A stretch of 64,000 nt of DNA from Dryas octopetala (taxonomy: Eukaryota > Streptophyta > Magnoliopsida > Rosales > Rosaceae). The translations under genes were made by a program, and so were the position numbers. The notes beneath the pieces were generated by a model, which ran no database searches, was not told the origin of the DNA, and was given only the letters and a program-made list of their open reading frames with translations. The stretch spans positions 15,190,001 through 15,254,000 of the forward strand of contig OY992838.1 of assembly GCA_963921425.1 (NCBI GenBank), given 5' to 3'. Shown in pieces: positions 23,221 through 36,259 of this stretch. The stretch's first letter is position 1. The number at the start of each line of letters is the position of its first letter.

Positions 23221-23818
23221 TTACCAATGGTAGAAACTCAACTCGAACTCTTGAAACATCAAGTCTTTGACTTCAATTAATGAGCAAAGTACATCACATG
23301 ATTCTAATCGCAAGCATTTAGTGTTGTCATTTTGAATGACACACTATAATGATTTTTCTTAAGGTTAAAGTGCTTGGTACCTGTAATGTATGAAAGAGGG
23401 TGAGTTACAACTCTTAATAGATATGATTGAAAATACTTGAGTTACAGGGGTACTACGACATGTCTACCTATATGCGTGTAGGAGGTGGTGTCGCTTCCTA
23501 TGAGACAATGACTTGTCACTAGAGCATGCATGAAAGTGGGTATAGACACAAGGCCAATCCACGTGTCAGTTTATAAACACACAAAAGGGGTTGTAAAGTT
23601 TTGTGTGTGAAATATGTTTGGTTAGTCATATAAGATCGAGAGTTCAAAGGAATGCTACTTCTCTATCTTGATTAACTTTGATATGTTTTCACTAAGTTAA
23701 AGTTAAAGTCCAAAAGACACTTTAATTTATGCAAAACGCTTTCAAGAAATTGCTCCAGTAAGTGTTTAAATGTTTTTAAAGTTTGAGTCGTTTTATATTT
23801 TTGAAAATGGTGGAGGAT
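23221..23818 (+). other. 3' untranslated interior of the copia element
   Basis: Non-coding stretch between RNase H and the right LTR. It ends in AAATGGTGGAGGAT, a purine-rich tract at about 23805-23818 that fits the copia polypurine tract. Confidence 0.65.
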
Positions 23819-24261
23819 TGTTAGATAATTTTCAAATATTTGTAATTTGAATTGAATCAGTGTGTCTTTTGGGAAAGGTTACTAAACTTTCTATAGAGGT
23901 TTTATATTCATAGAGTCATAACCTTTCATGAAAAGGTATGATATATTCAAATGGTATCATACCTCTTGAATAAATATTTCAAATGAATGGTTGCTATACT
24001 ATTTCAGAAAGGGTACGTTGGATTCATTATAAAAAGAGAAGTTCTCTGTAGAATTTTTTATTGAAAAAATAACTATTATCTCATTCTCCATCTTTTCACC
24101 AAAATCAAATACAAAGAACTACTTTCTGCAATTTTAGTTCTTTGTGAAACTTGAGTATTCTTGTTATATTCATTCGTGTGTGTGGTTTGTTTTTGGCTGT
24201 GCAGGACATTAACAAACAATAGTTTTACTACGCTTCATTGTATCCACAGGGCATATTTGCA
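23819..24261 (+). repeat. Right LTR of the copia element
   Basis: 443 bp, matching 14620-15058 with few differences. Followed by the target duplication AATTC. Confidence 0.85.
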
Positions 24262-24266
24262 AATTC

Positions 24267-24652
24267 CTCTGCACACAAGAAATGGGGGCAAAAATCACAA
24301 ATATTGTCTGAAAGAAAGCGTTGTTCAACGTGCCTTGAAGCAAGTTTCTATCATTCTTTTGGCAGCCACAACTCACAAGAACTCCAACAATTTTTTCCAA
24401 CAAATTCTTAAACAGATTGTCATGAATGCTTAGAATGTGAATTGTTGAAAAATTAGTTAACAGTGAACATCCACAAGCCCCACAACCCATGGGAGGGAAA
24501 GTCTATGACAATGTTCTTACCAAAAAAGTCTATGACGATGTTCCCCTCAAGCCCCACTTGCGAATGCATTTATAGTCATGCATGTGCAAATGTCTATGGA
24601 GCTTGAAGACTTATGAATTTATTATAGACATAAAACACGTAGAATAATTATA
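24267..24652 (+). other. Relic of a third kinase-gene promoter region, copy H1
   Basis: Shares short ordered matches with the regions upstream of both kinase copies: TAGTCATGCATGTGCA-like sequence, GAAGACTTATGAA and AGAATAATTATAG (compare 13010-13330 and 29040-29140). No coding sequence follows, so only the promoter side of a further duplicate survives. An almost identical copy lies at 27019-27411. Part of it also appears next to the left copia LTR. Confidence 0.5.
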
Positions 24653-25043
24653 GGAGGTTCTTGGATTTCAACCCAATAGTGTAGTTGACTTTAGATTTAA
24701 ACCCATGCTTTTTTTTTTTTCTTTTGATTTAGGCCCATTTTTTATTTTGCATACCTATTTTGCCCTTAAGGTAAATAATAAAAATAAATTGAAGATTAAT
24801 AATTTAGTAAACTATTTAAAACCCCCTACTTTGAGCTTAATTATTTATAAACCTCCACCCTTAATAAAACTATTTTCCAACCCCCTATTGGACATTTAAT
24901 CTTTCTCAAAACCCCCTAGTCAACTAATAGTTTGACCCCTATTTTTTTAATATTCCAGTTTTACCCTTTTTTAATCTTTCCCATTGATTATAACACAAAT
25001 CATATTAGCCTCACTCACAAATCAGACTCTCTCTCTCTTCTGT

Positions 25044-25157
<114 letters not shown>

Positions 25158-26013
25158 CGTGGCTGTCGCCGGCGTGTGCTCCGTCGTCCGGCGACGGTTG
25201 CCGGTGATACTGGTCCCAATCTTCTCGTCTCTCCTCCCTCTTCCTCCCCCTGTATTCCACTCGCCATGAAAGCTAGCGTCCACACCGGATCGTGTCTAGG
25301 CAGACCCGAGCTCCCTCGCCGAAGATCCGCCGATTCCGGCAACGACGAGGTGCCGGACCGCCATGGATGGCTTCCTCTCGTCGTCCCGAGTTGCCATCAA
25401 AAGATTTGGACGACCCCCAGGCTCGCCGTTTCAAAGAAGAGAAGCCGTCAACATCCTTGTGGGTGATCTCTGTGTTCCGGCAACCATTTCCGTCGAGTCA
25501 GGTACCCATCTTCTTCTTCTCATTGTGCTCTTCAATTCTATGTGTTTGGATTGGTCCAATTGTTGATGAATAAAGAAACCCCAAATTGAACCTCACGGCC
25601 ATTGCGGCGGCTCCGCTGCAAGTGCTGGCGATTAAGACCTGATTTTGTTCATTTTTTTGGCTTCGATTCATGCTTTAATAATTTTGTTTTTTGTTCTCTC
25701 CTTTATGTTGCAGAGTGTTCCTGTCCAAATCGGGCAAACATCGCCTTTGTTGCAGTACTAATTGTATCTAAATGTTTTCTTTTAACAATGAATATCTGAA
25801 TGAGGGTGCTTCAATCTTCAATATCAGAAATTCAGTTTCACTGTGTTTGGTTTTGTTGGAAAAATGAGAGCTTGCGCTTTGCTTTTTTTTTTTTCTACTT
25901 TTTTTTTTTTGAACTATTGGGAGTTCTATTTGGTTGCTGAGAAAGATATAAAAAGGAAGAAAATCGTTAAAAGTTTGGATCTTTTGGTTTGTTTTAGGGA
26001 ATTTTATTGAGAT

Positions 26014-26098
26014 TAAACAATTTCAGTTCGTGAAACAGTTTCAGTTCGTGAAACAGTTTCAATTTGTGAAACAGTCTCAGTTCGTGAAACAGTTTCAA
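26014..26098. repeat. Tandem repeat, about 4 units of 20 bp
   Basis: Units of the form CAGTTCGTGAAACAGTTT, followed downstream (26400-26720) by more degenerate CTGAATTCAGTTTCACT-type repeats. Interior of MULE copy 1; absent from copy 2. Confidence 0.75.
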
Positions 26099-27018
26099 CT
26101 GTGAGTTTTAAATGAATTCTAAATGAAACTATGGTCCTGAAATACATATTATGAATCAAATTTGCAGGTGGAAACAGATCTAGGCAGCCTCACGCTTTTG
26201 GTGATTACTGTTGTATAGGACCAAAGGACCAAAGTTCATTGCATGGTTGGGAGAAGTGAAAAAGGTGATTCATTTATGAGTCGTGTACTCAGCGCATGTG
26301 AGGTGGTCGAATATTCGAAATCTGGACAACAACGGTGTAGTCTATGGTTTGAGTTTGAGATCAGAGATGTGGATGCCGATGACATAGCTTAGGGTTTGAG
26401 TTTCACTGAATTCAGTTTCACTAAATTCAGTTTCAGTGCATTAAGTCAAACTGAATTTGAATTCACTGAAATTTAATTTAATTTCAATGAATTTAGTTTA
26501 GTTTTATGGTTTTAGGTTACTGAATTCTATTTTAAGAATTTATTATCAGTGATTTAGTTTTTAGTGAAACTGAATTCAGACTGAAACTAAATTTAGTCTT
26601 TAGTGAAATTGAATTGATGTAATTGTTTTTTTTTTTTTTCAAGTAAACGTGTAATTGAATTTGAATTTAATGAATGCACTGAAATTGAATTCAGACTGAA
26701 ACTGAATTTAGTCTCTAGTGAAACACTGAATTGATATAATTGTTATTTTTTTTCAAATAAAGGTGTAATTATTTTTTTATTCTAGTTAATAATAATGTAA
26801 AATTATAATTTTTTTAGTGTAACTGAATTTTTGAAATTCAGTTTCACTGATTCACATCAGTGCGCGTCAGAGAGCGTCAGCGCACGAGTCAGAGTGTGTC
26901 AGCGCGCGCGTCAGAGTGCGTCAGAAGGGTAAAAAATGTATTATAAGTTTTAGGGGGTTTTGAGAGAGTTTTTAGATGGGTGGGGGTTTTGGAAAATGTT
27001 TAGGTTGGTTAGAGGGTT

Positions 27019-27564
27019 TGCAAATTCCTCTGCACACAACAAGTGGGGGCAAAAATCGGAAATATTGTTTGAAAGAAAGCGTTGTTCAACGTGTCTTGAA
27101 GCAAGTTTCTATCATTCTTTCGGCAGCCACAACTCACAAGAACTCCAACAATTTTTTCCAACGAATTCTTGAACAGATTGTCATGAATGCTTGGAATGTG
27201 AATTGTTGAAAAATTAGTTAACAGTGAACATCCACAAGCCCCACAACCCATGGGAGGGAAAGTCTATAACAATGTTCTTACAGAAAAAGTCTATGACGAT
27301 GTTCCCCTCAAGCCCCACTTGCGAATGCATTTATAGTCATGCATGTGCGAATGTCTATGGAGCTTGAAGACTTATGAATTTATTATAGACATATAACACG
27401 TAGAATAATTATAGGAGGTTCTTGGATTTCAACCCAATAGTGTAGTTGACTTTAGATTTAAACCCATGCTTTTTTTTTTCTTTTGATTTAGGCCCATTTT
27501 TTATTTTGCATACCTATTTTGACCTTAAGGTAAATAATAAAAATAAATTGAAGATTAATAATTT
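27019..27564 (+). repeat. Tandem duplicate of the promoter relic (H2) and adjoining spacer
   Basis: Matches 24257-24805 almost base for base, starting at the shared junction TTTGCAAATTCCTCTGCAC. It lies directly after MULE copy 1 and shows that a unit of about 2.76 kb (H1 plus MULE) was tandemly duplicated. Confidence 0.8.
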
Positions 27565-28480
27565 AGTAAACTATTTAAAACCCCCTACTTTGAGCTTGAT
27601 TATTTATAAACCTCCACCCTTAATAAAACTATTTTCCAATCCCCTATTGGACATTTAATCTATCCCAAAACCCCCTAGTCAACTAATAGTTTGACCCCTA
27701 TTTATTTAATATTCCAGTTTTACCCTTTTTTAATCTTTTCCATTGATTATAACACAAATCATATTAGCCTCACTCACAAATCAGACTCTCTCTCTCTCTT
27801 TTGTACGTTCTCTCTCTCTCCGCGTGGCTGTCGCCGGCGCATGCTCTGTCGTCTGGCAACGGTTGCCGGTGATACTGGTCTCGATCTTCTCGTCTCTCCT
27901 CCCCTCTTCCTCCCCCTGTATTCCACTCGCCATGAAAGCTAGCGTCCACACCAGATCGGGTCTAGGCTGACCCGAGCTCCCTCGCAGGAGATCCGTCGAT
28001 TCCGGCGACGACGAGGTGCCGGACCGCCATGGATGGCTTCCTCTCGTCGTCCCGAGTCCACTAGTGCCATCAGAAGATTTGGACGACCCCCAGGCTCGCC
28101 GTTTCAAAGAAGAGAAGCCGACAGCATCCTTGTCGGCGATCTCTGTGTTTAGTCTGAAACTGAATTTAGTCTCTAGTGAAACACTCAATTGATATAATTG
28201 TTATTTTTTTTCAAATAAAGGTGTAATTATTTTTTTTTCCGTAGAAAATAATGGTGTAATTATTTTTTTATTCTAGTTAATAACAATGTAAAATTATATT
28301 TTTTTAGTGTAACTGAATTTTTGAAATTCAGTTTCACTGATTCATGTCAGCGCGCGCGTCAGAGTGCGTTAGAAGGGTAAAAAATGTATTATAAGTTTTA
28401 GGAGGTTTTGAGAGAGTTTTTAGATGGGTGGGGGTTTAGGAAAATTTTTAGGTTGGTTAGGGGGTTTAAAATTACCCACT
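27565..28480. mobile_element. MULE-like element, copy 2 (internally deleted)
   Basis: Same left terminus as copy 1 and an intact right terminus. Read inward, the right end begins AGTGGGTAATTTTAAACCCC. About 1.2 kb of interior (equivalent to 25470-26690) is missing, and it is followed by the target duplication ATTAATAATTT at 28481-28491. Confidence 0.75.
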
Positions 28481-28491
28481 ATTAATAATTT

Positions 28492-29150
28492 GAGGCATTT
28501 ATTATTCGTAATATTGAATTTTGAATTTTTTCTCTCCGAAAATTTTAATTATGACACCAGTATCAAATTCAAAAAATTATGAAAATCAACATATATATAC
28601 TCAACTATCATGAAAAATGAAGAAGCAAAATATATCTCTAACCTACTCTAAGGTTTATTGAGGAACATAAGTGAATTTACTATATTTCCTATTATGGGCT
28701 GGAATGAATTGGTTGATTGCTATGTTTCCTATTACATGCTTATTTACTAATTTCCCTTTCCTATATATAGGAGATACCCAATATGTAATCAGTATGGGAG
28801 AAGATATATTTTACTTTTTTATTGTTAATTCCATCTGATAAAACATGCTCTCTGGCTTATTTTCTTATATTGCATGAATTCTCACTCTTTGCAATTCACC
28901 TGTTGATATATATACATGCTTGCCATGCTGTCACTCTTCTCCTGTTCTTAGTCTTTTTCTACTCATATGGATGAGCTGTTCTTAATTAGTCTTTAAACAT
29001 GACAGACAAAGACTTTGACTCAAGCGTATGAAAAACCCAAGTCTTTCTAAAGAAAAGAAATAAAGGTGAAAGAAATATTGGAAGACTTACCAACTTATTA
29101 CAGAAGAGAGAACAGGGCCCTTAGAATAATTATAGCTAATGCAGGGCAGT
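28492..29150 (+). other. Upstream region of the receptor kinase gene
   Basis: AT-rich and without an ORF. From about 28990 it is collinear with the upstream region of the kinase pseudogene, which marks the duplicated promoter. Confidence 0.55.
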
Positions 29151-29156
29151 TGGCAC

Positions 29157-29164
29157 TATAAATA
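29157..29164 (+). promoter_or_regulatory. TATA box of the receptor kinase gene
   Basis: TATAAATA, 54 bp before the start codon, in the context GGCACTATAAATAAGTCCCC, conserved in the pseudogene copy. Confidence 0.65.
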
Positions 29165-29210
29165 AGTCCCCGAAGTAGAATAAACATTATATACACCAAA
29201 AAGCAAAACC

Positions 29211-32200
29211 ATGACATCTTCAAAAGTACCTTGCTCTGTTGCTTTTTGCCTTATTATCTTGTGTGTTCAGCTGATTTCATCATCAAACTTTGCTTTTGCT
29301 TCTGCTGCTCCTACTGAAGCAGAGGCTCTTCTCAAATGGAAAGCCAGCTTTCATAATCAAACCCAGTTCAATAATCTCACCGCATGGACTTATCTTCCCA
29401 GTAACAATGCCACCAATTCTTCCACCAATCATAAACCAAATACAAGCCCATGCATTTGGGCTGGGATTTCATGCGACGCTGCTGGAAGTGTCACCGGGAT
29501 AAACCTTACCAACTCTGGTTTACAAGGTACGCTACATGAATTTTCTTTCTTGTCCTTCCCTAATCTTGAATATCTTGACCTCAGCATCAATCAACTCTTT
29601 GATCCCTTCCCACCTCAGATCAGTTCCCTCTCAAAACTCATTCATCTTGATCTCTCTGACAATCAGTTGTCTGGGAGAATCCCATCAGAAATCGGTCTAC
29701 TAACAAATCTTACCCTTCTCCATCTTTGGGGAAATAAGTTTTCTGGCACTATTCCCAAACAGATGGGGAACTTGAAGTCTCTGGTGCAGCTAAAGTTGAG
29801 CTACAACAATTTAACAGGGCCTATTCCTCCAAATTTTGGAAACTTGAAAAAGCTAACCCTGTTATACTTGGGCAAAAATCAACTTTCTGATACAATTCCT
29901 AAAGAGATAGGGAACTTGAAGTCTCTGCTGCAGCTACAGCTGAGCGGGAACCAATTCACTGGTTCAATTCCTACTTCTTTAGGTGATTTGAGAAATCTTA
30001 CCATTCTCTATCTCTTTTCAAATAAGTTTTCTGGAACAATTCCTAAAGAGATAGGGAACTTGAAGTCTCTGGTGGAGCTAAGTTTGGGCTTGAACCAATT
30101 CACTGGTTCAATTCCTACTTTTTTAGGTGATTTGAGAAATCTTACCATTCTCTATCTTTGGGGAAATAAGTTTTCTGGAACAATTCCTAAAGAGATAGGG
30201 AACTTGAAGTCTCTGGTGCAGCTAGACTTGAGCGAGAACCAATTCACTGGTTCAATTCCTACTTCATTAGGTGATTTGAGAAATCTTACCGATCTCTATC
30301 TTTGGAGAAATAAGTTTTCTGGAACTATTCCTAAAGAGATAGGGAAATTGAAGTCTCTGGTGCAGCTAGACTTGAGCGAGAACCAATTCACTGGTTCAAT
30401 TCCGACTTCATTAGGTAATTTGAGAAATCTTACCGATCTCTATCTCTTTTCAAATAAGTTTTCTGGAACTATTCCTAAAGAGATAGGGAACTTGAAGTCT
30501 TTGGTGCAGCTAAGGTTGAGCTACAACTATTTAACAGGGCCTATTCCTCCAAATTTTGGAAACTTGAAAAAGCTAACCCTCTTATACTTGGGCAAAAATC
30601 AACTTTCTGATACAATTCCTAAAGAGATAGGGAACTTGAAGTCTATGGTGGATCTAGAGTTGAGCTACAACAATTTAACAGGGCCTATCCCTCCAAATTT
30701 TGGAAACTTGGAAAAGCTAACCGTGTTATACTTGGGAAACAATCAACTTTCTGGCACTATTCCTAAAGAGATAGGGAACTTGAAGTCTCTGGTGGAGCTA
30801 GAGCTGTACAGGAACCAATTCACTGGTTCAATTCCTACTTCATTAGGTGATTTGAGAAATCTTACCCATCTCGATCTCGATACAAATAAGCTTTTTGGTT
30901 CAATTCCTACTTCATTAGGTGATTTGAGAAATCTTATCATTCTCTATCTTTGGGGAAATAAGTTTTCTGGAACTATTCCTAAAGAGATAGGGAACTTGAA
31001 GTCTCTGGAGCAGCTAGGTTTGAGCGAGAACCAATTCACTGGTTCAATTCCTACTTCTTTAGATGATTTGAGAAATCTTACCCATCTCTATCTCAATATA
31101 AATAAGCTTTCTGGAACTATCCCACCAGAAATAGGAAATCTCACGAGGTTGGTAGAATTGCAGTTGGATGATAATCAATTGGTTGGTTATTTGCCCCAAA
31201 ACCTTTGCCAAGGTGGATCACTCGCAAACTTATCAGTAAACAACAACCATTTGACTGGTCCAATCCCCAAAAACATGAAAACTTGCATGAGCTTATTTAG
31301 ATTGCGGCTTGATGGGAACCAATTGATAGGCAATATATCTGAAGATTTTGGTTTCTATCCAAATCTTCATTTTATAGATATAAGTGAAAATAAATTTTAT
31401 GGTGAAATCTCACACAATTGGGGGCAATGCCCACAGTTAACAGCCTTACGAATAGGGGGAAACAACCTTACTGGTAGTATATCACCTGAAATTGGCAACG
31501 CAATCCAACTTCAAGAACTCAATCTTTCTTCAAATCGTTTAGTTGGAATTATCCCAAAGGAGTTTGGGAGGTTGACTTCTTTGCAGAGGCTGATGTTGGA
31601 TAGAAATCAATTGTCCGGTCGTGTACCCTCAGAATTTGGATCACTGACTAATCTTGAGTATCTCGACTTGTCCACAAACAAATTCAATGATTCAATTCCT
31701 AGCCTTTTGGGTGACTTGGTCAAATTATTCTATTTAAATTTGAGCAACAACCAGTTTAATCAAGGAATTCCAGTTCAGTTGGGGGAATTTGTTCACTTGA
31801 CCCAACTTGATTTAAGTGGTAACTCGCTTGGAGGTAAGATACCATCAGCAATGGGAAATTTGGAGAGTTTGGTGATGCTGAATCTTTCCCACAATAATCT
31901 TTCTGGTTTCATTCCAACAAGTTTTGGAGGTATGCACGGCATGTTGAATATTGACATATCCTACAATGACTTGGAAGGTCCCCTTCCCAACATCAGCGCA
32001 TTTCAAAATGCTTCCCCAGAAGCGTTACAAGGCAACAAAGGATTGTGTGGCAACGTTGGAGCTTTGCAACCCTGCAAACATGGCTCAAAAAAGGAAAAGG
32101 ACCACAAACTCATATTTGTAATCACATTTTCTCTTGTGGCAGCACTTTTCCTTCTTTCTTCTATATTTACAATTGTCTTTGTAGTAGAAAGGAAAAAGAA

Positions 32201-33481
32201 GCATCAGCATCTAGAAGAAACCATTGCGCATGAAGAGGTTTCTTTTTCAGTTTTAAACTTTGATGGAAAAACCATGTATGAGGAAATCGTAAGGGCAACC
32301 GAGGATTTTGATTCTAAATATTGCATTGGGAAAGGAGGACATGGAAGTGTCTTCAGAGCAAATTTGCGATCTGCCAACATAGTTGCCGTAAAGAAACTCC
32401 ACCTTCTATGCAATGGTGAGAAGAATTTTCAAAAGGAGTTCTTGAATGAAATAAGGGCACTAACAGAGATACGACACCGAAATATTGTGAAGCTTTATGG
32501 TTTTTGTTCCCATAAACGGCACTCATTTTTGGTGTATGAGTATCTAGAAAGGGGTAGCTTGGCCACAATTTTGAGCAAGGATGATGAAGCTAAAGAATTG
32601 GGGTGGAGAAAAAGAGTGAATATTGTTAAAGGTGTAGCTCATGCCTTGTGCTACATGCACCACGATTGCTTGCCACCAATTGTGCATCGAGACATATCAA
32701 CCAAGAACATTTTGGTGGATTCTGAATATGAGGGTTGTGTTTCAGACTTCGGCACTGCTAAGTTCTTAAACCCAGACTCAACTAATTGGACTGCCCTTGC
32801 GGGCACATACGGATATGTGGCACCAGGTAATATTGTAGTTTTATGTCTTTTATATTATTGTATATTTAACATATTTTATGGTTTTATTTTTAGATCAATC
32901 ATTCGGTTTCATGGTTAGGATGTGGTTAATTAAGGATAAACATGTTACACTTCTAATTAATCCGTGATAGCATGATACAATTTATGCAAGATATGATTAA
33001 TTTTTTAAAACTTTCATTGAATAGTTATTCCTACATACTAACAATGCCATTGTTATATGAGCTTTTTCTTTAAGCAGAGCTTGCTTATACAATGGAAGTG
33101 AATGAGAAATGTGACGTGTATAGCTTCGGAATAGTAACACTGGAAATAATTTTGGGAAGGCATCCGGGAGATCTTCTCTCATCTGTAGCATCAGGGTCAT
33201 CGTCATCATCATCCTCCTCGTCTTCATCTGCATTAACAGCCAATCAAATCCCTATTCTAGAGTTTTTGGACCAACGCATTTCCCCTCCTACACATCAAGA
33301 AGCAGGGGAAGTGCTCACTCTTATGAAGACAGCGTTTGCCTGCTTGAATGCTAGTCCGCAATCTCGTCCAACAATGAAACAAGTTTCTCAACACTTCTCA
33401 GCTCAAAGGCTGCATTTGTCAAAGCCATTGCGTATGATAACCTTTGGTGAATTGCTGGCACTCCATGGTTTGACTTCCTGA
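29211..33481 (+). CDS. LRR receptor-like serine/threonine kinase, MIK2-like (LRR-XII type)
   Basis: Plasma-membrane receptor kinase with two exons (29211-32826, 33078-33481; GT-AG intron) encoding 1339 aa. Order: signal peptide (about 1-32), N-terminal cap ending in CIWAGISC, more than 25 LRRs (about 100-930), capping GLCGNV segment, transmembrane helix (about 966-992), kinase. Kinase motifs: GKGGHGSVF (about 1035-1045), VAVKK, HRD (1159-1161), DFG (1179-1181) and APE split by the intron. All catalytic residues are present. Arabidopsis MIK2 senses SCOOP peptides; the ligand here is unknown. It is longer than the usual 1000-1100 aa because of near-identical LRR pairs. A Ser run lies in the C-lobe. 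The start is chosen from the signal peptide and the TATA spacing. Confidence 0.93.
29730..31120 (+). repeat. Near-identical 144-bp LRR modules in the kinase gene
   Basis: Two-LRR modules of 48 residues ([11 protein letters not shown]... followed by [16 protein letters not shown]) recur about nine times with very high nucleotide identity, for example around 29890, 30030, 30175, 30320, 30465, 30610, 30755 and 30970. This is in-frame amplification by unequal exchange or gene conversion. Confidence 0.85.
33190..33233 (+). repeat. Coding TCN microsatellite (poly-Ser) in the kinase C-lobe
   Basis: A run of eleven serine codons (mixed TCA, TCG, TCC, TCT) follows SSVASG in the loop after LGRHPGDLL. 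It keeps the frame. Length variation between alleles is likely. Confidence 0.8.
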
Positions 33482-33928
33482 GGAATTTGCTTCTTTCCTA
33501 TACATATTTTACTTTGTGTGAGTCTTCTTCGTAGAAGAAAGGTTCTTCCCAGATGTTTTCTTATTGTAATCTATTTCTTGTACTTGTGTGCTATGCTTCT
33601 TGTATAATGCATGTAGGATGCCTCAATGTTAAAAGTGTGGCTTTTCCTTGTGAGAAATTATAGAGAATAAACCAATGGCTTCTTATATGCCTATGCTTTA
33701 TATGCAAAATGGCTAGCTACAATACAATAAATATAAACAGGACCAATACATAGCTACAAAGACTACCAGGTACGTTGAAACGTGGCAGTAATTACAGTGG
33801 CATTACTATATATGGAATATGGAGAGCTACAAAGAAAAAAAGGGCCACGTACAGACTCATATACAAACAGAGCCATTCTCGTTTTCAATTTTCTTATACA
33901 GAGAGAGAATCAGAAAGCAAAAGTGACA
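33482..33928 (+). other. 3' region of the kinase gene and spacer
   Basis: No gene seen. An AATAAA at about 33666, in AGAGAATAAACC, is a plausible polyadenylation signal about 185 bp after the kinase stop codon. Confidence 0.45.
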
Positions 33929-35958
33929 ATGTCGACCCTTCAAGTCCCTAATCAGTTAGTCTTGAGTTGCTCACATTCATTGGATGTAGAAGGAACTTGA
34001 TCCTTCTGCATCCGGACTTCCGGAGACTGTGAGCAACTCAAGTTCCTTTATCTTTCTGATCATTTTCTCCTTCGCACCATTATTTCTTTTTCCGATCATA
34101 ATCCACCACCCCATTTTTAATTGCCTTCAAGATTGATTCTCGACCAAGTTGACCAACCCTATTTCACTGGTCCGATTGTTAACGTTAAATATGACGTTAA
34201 TGATCTGATAATGGAAACCGAGCCGCCTTGTTATTCATTTTTATTCTTCTAATTCTATATGACTCTGTTGTTAAGCTTGTATGTGGGGTCTTCTGGGTTG
34301 GTGAATGGTCCATGTGAATGTAAACGATGATCTGTTAAGCTTGTTTTACATGTTGATCACTTCACTCTTCACCAAAGCTTTTTTTTTTTATCAGAGGAAG
34401 ATCGATAATGTATTTGGGATAATTCATCTGAAACAAAAAAAAAAAAAAGCTTGCTATATATAGATATATAACAGGTTTGTAAATAATCTGATTTGACATG
34501 AAAATGGTTTTGACATGGACTGTTTAATGATGAAAATATTTGGGATGGATGTGTATTTGTTAATGATGAAAATCCTTAGAGAAAGAAAAGGCTATTCAGT
34601 TCTTACCGTTAGAAAGCGTGTCCTTTGATAGCAGAAGCAATATAGTGAAGCTAATTATTAGATCTGGTTTATTCTTGAAAATGTAGTATTAATTTTCTAA
34701 ATATTACACCTGGCTTTGGAAACCATTTGAAATACATTTCAATCATTGTCTGATGTGCAATTTATAGTCACTTTTAACAACATAAATTTTCCTTTGATTT
34801 GATAAATTTTCCCAGCATGATTATAATTATTTTGCCGCTAATAGTTTAGACCAGAGTTGTTATCAATCACTTTCATGTTCAGGTTGTTTGGATTTATGTA
34901 ATCATAAATTTTTTATCAATATGATTGCAGGAAGGGGGACCAATGAGGTTGATCATATCCATTTTGGGGATAGAAATGCTGCTCAAAGAAAGGTTATTCA
35001 AAAAACGTATGCTGAAGCTTATGGTTCATATCCTAAGGAACTGAACAATAACTTTCAAGTGACTTTGAGGCGACTTTTGGAAGGTACTTTGTTGTACATT
35101 AGTTGTGTTCATTTAACTGCATATGTTTTACATAGACTGATACCATGATTCTTCCAAGACTTTTGGGCATATGCTATCAATATTTGCAGCTTTCTTTTTT
35201 CTTAATTGGATACGAATCCATGATACTAGTTTTCACAAGCTTAATCTTTGGGCTAATTAACTTATGGGAGGAAGTAAACACATCTGTTGATAGTGCTAAC
35301 ATATATATTTGGTTTTCTGAATTTCTCTAAATCAGAGGGGGTACTGCTTTGGACACTTGATCCTGCTGAACGCGATGCACTTTTGGCCAATGAAGCTACG
35401 AAGAAGAGGACTAAAAACAGTCAAGGTTCTTGCAGAAATAGCCTGCTCTAGGTCTTCGCATGATCTACTTTTGGCAAGGCAAGCTTATCATTCTCACTAT
35501 AAGAGGTTCCTTGAAGAGGATGTTGCACATCACACAACTGGGGACATCTGCAAGGTACAACTTTTTGAGTATAGCTCTTTCAGTCTAAAAGGAATATAGA
35601 TTATCTTCTAATAGAAGACTTTTCCACTTGAGATATCTAGGTATTAACTGGATATGAAGTTCCTTTTCTATTGTTTTGAAAAAGAAAAAAAAAAACAATG
35701 TACTTTTACAATTTAATGCATTCTTTTATCAGTCCAAGAAGGATGTATGACATTTATTCTCTGATTGGTTTAGCAACCATTTGTTTAGACTAACTCTAAA
35801 AGGCTAACTCTAATTTCTTATATTTGAAGAGGTTTGGATTTGATGAATGTTTCTGTGTACAAGACTTGAAAGCTGACCCCAAGGATGAGTACCTTGCAAT
35901 ACTAAGGGCCACAATGAAGTGCTTGATTCGCCCTGAGAAGTATTTTATATTATGAAAT
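33929..35958 (+). pseudogene. Annexin pseudogene, copy 2
   Basis: The annexin start MSTLQVPNQ is at 33929, but reading is derailed by a small inverted repeat around 33955-34040 and stops after 24 codons. Later exons: GRGTNEVDHIHFGDRNAAQ to LRRLLEG (34932-35083) and VLLWTLDPAERDALLANEA to HHTTGDICK (about 35338-35556). The second carries an extra base in AACAGTCAAGGTTC (about 35430) that shifts the frame. The next exon is deleted. DPKDEYLAILRATMKCLIR plus PEKYF ends in an early stop at about 35955. The last annexin repeat is absent. It complements copy 1: each keeps an exon the other lost. Confidence 0.85.
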
Positions 35959-36141
35959 AAATAGTTGCCTTCAGTAAACTTGAAGTTGTTAAGAGTAGGG
36001 GTTTATTCTCTTTTGTTAGAGAACAACAACACTTCTCTGTATATATAGGCTAAAACACACATCATTTCTTCAGGAGGTCCCGTGAAAAATATCCTCTTGC
36101 AGAGAAGCATGAAGAGGGCCCTGGCATGAAGAAAAAAGTTG

Positions 36142-36164
36142 AGAGAGAGAGAGAGAGAGAGAGT
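36142..36164. repeat. (GA)n microsatellite
   Basis: About eleven GA units in the spacer downstream of annexin copy 2. A duplicated GCATGAAGA-containing phrase flanks it. Confidence 0.85.
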
Positions 36165-36259
36165 CCATTATAAGCTTGAAGAGGACCCTGCATGAAGAAA
36201 AAATGATTAGGACATGAGAGAGAGCGTGTGTGTGTTATAAACCACTTTTAAACAAAACT

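Larger units (their letters stand above)
14620..24261 (+). mobile_element. Rearranged Ty1/copia retrotransposon (host of a nested gypsy element)
   Basis: Two similar LTRs, 14620-15058 (439 bp) and 23819-24261 (443 bp), both run TGTTAGATAATTTTC to GGCATATTTGCA. They are flanked by the identical target duplication AATTC (14615-14619 and 24262-24266). The interior carries an integrase relic on the minus strand, RT and RNase H relics on plus, and a purine-rich tract before the right LTR. No primer-binding site follows the left LTR: 15059-15170 instead resembles the DNA flanking the right LTR. A 6.58-kb gypsy element is inserted at 16036. The copia element is dead. Confidence 0.85.

Noticed and set aside
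32204..32568. Minus-strand frames inside the kinase exon
   Set aside because: They are antisense shadows of the conserved kinase coding sequence.
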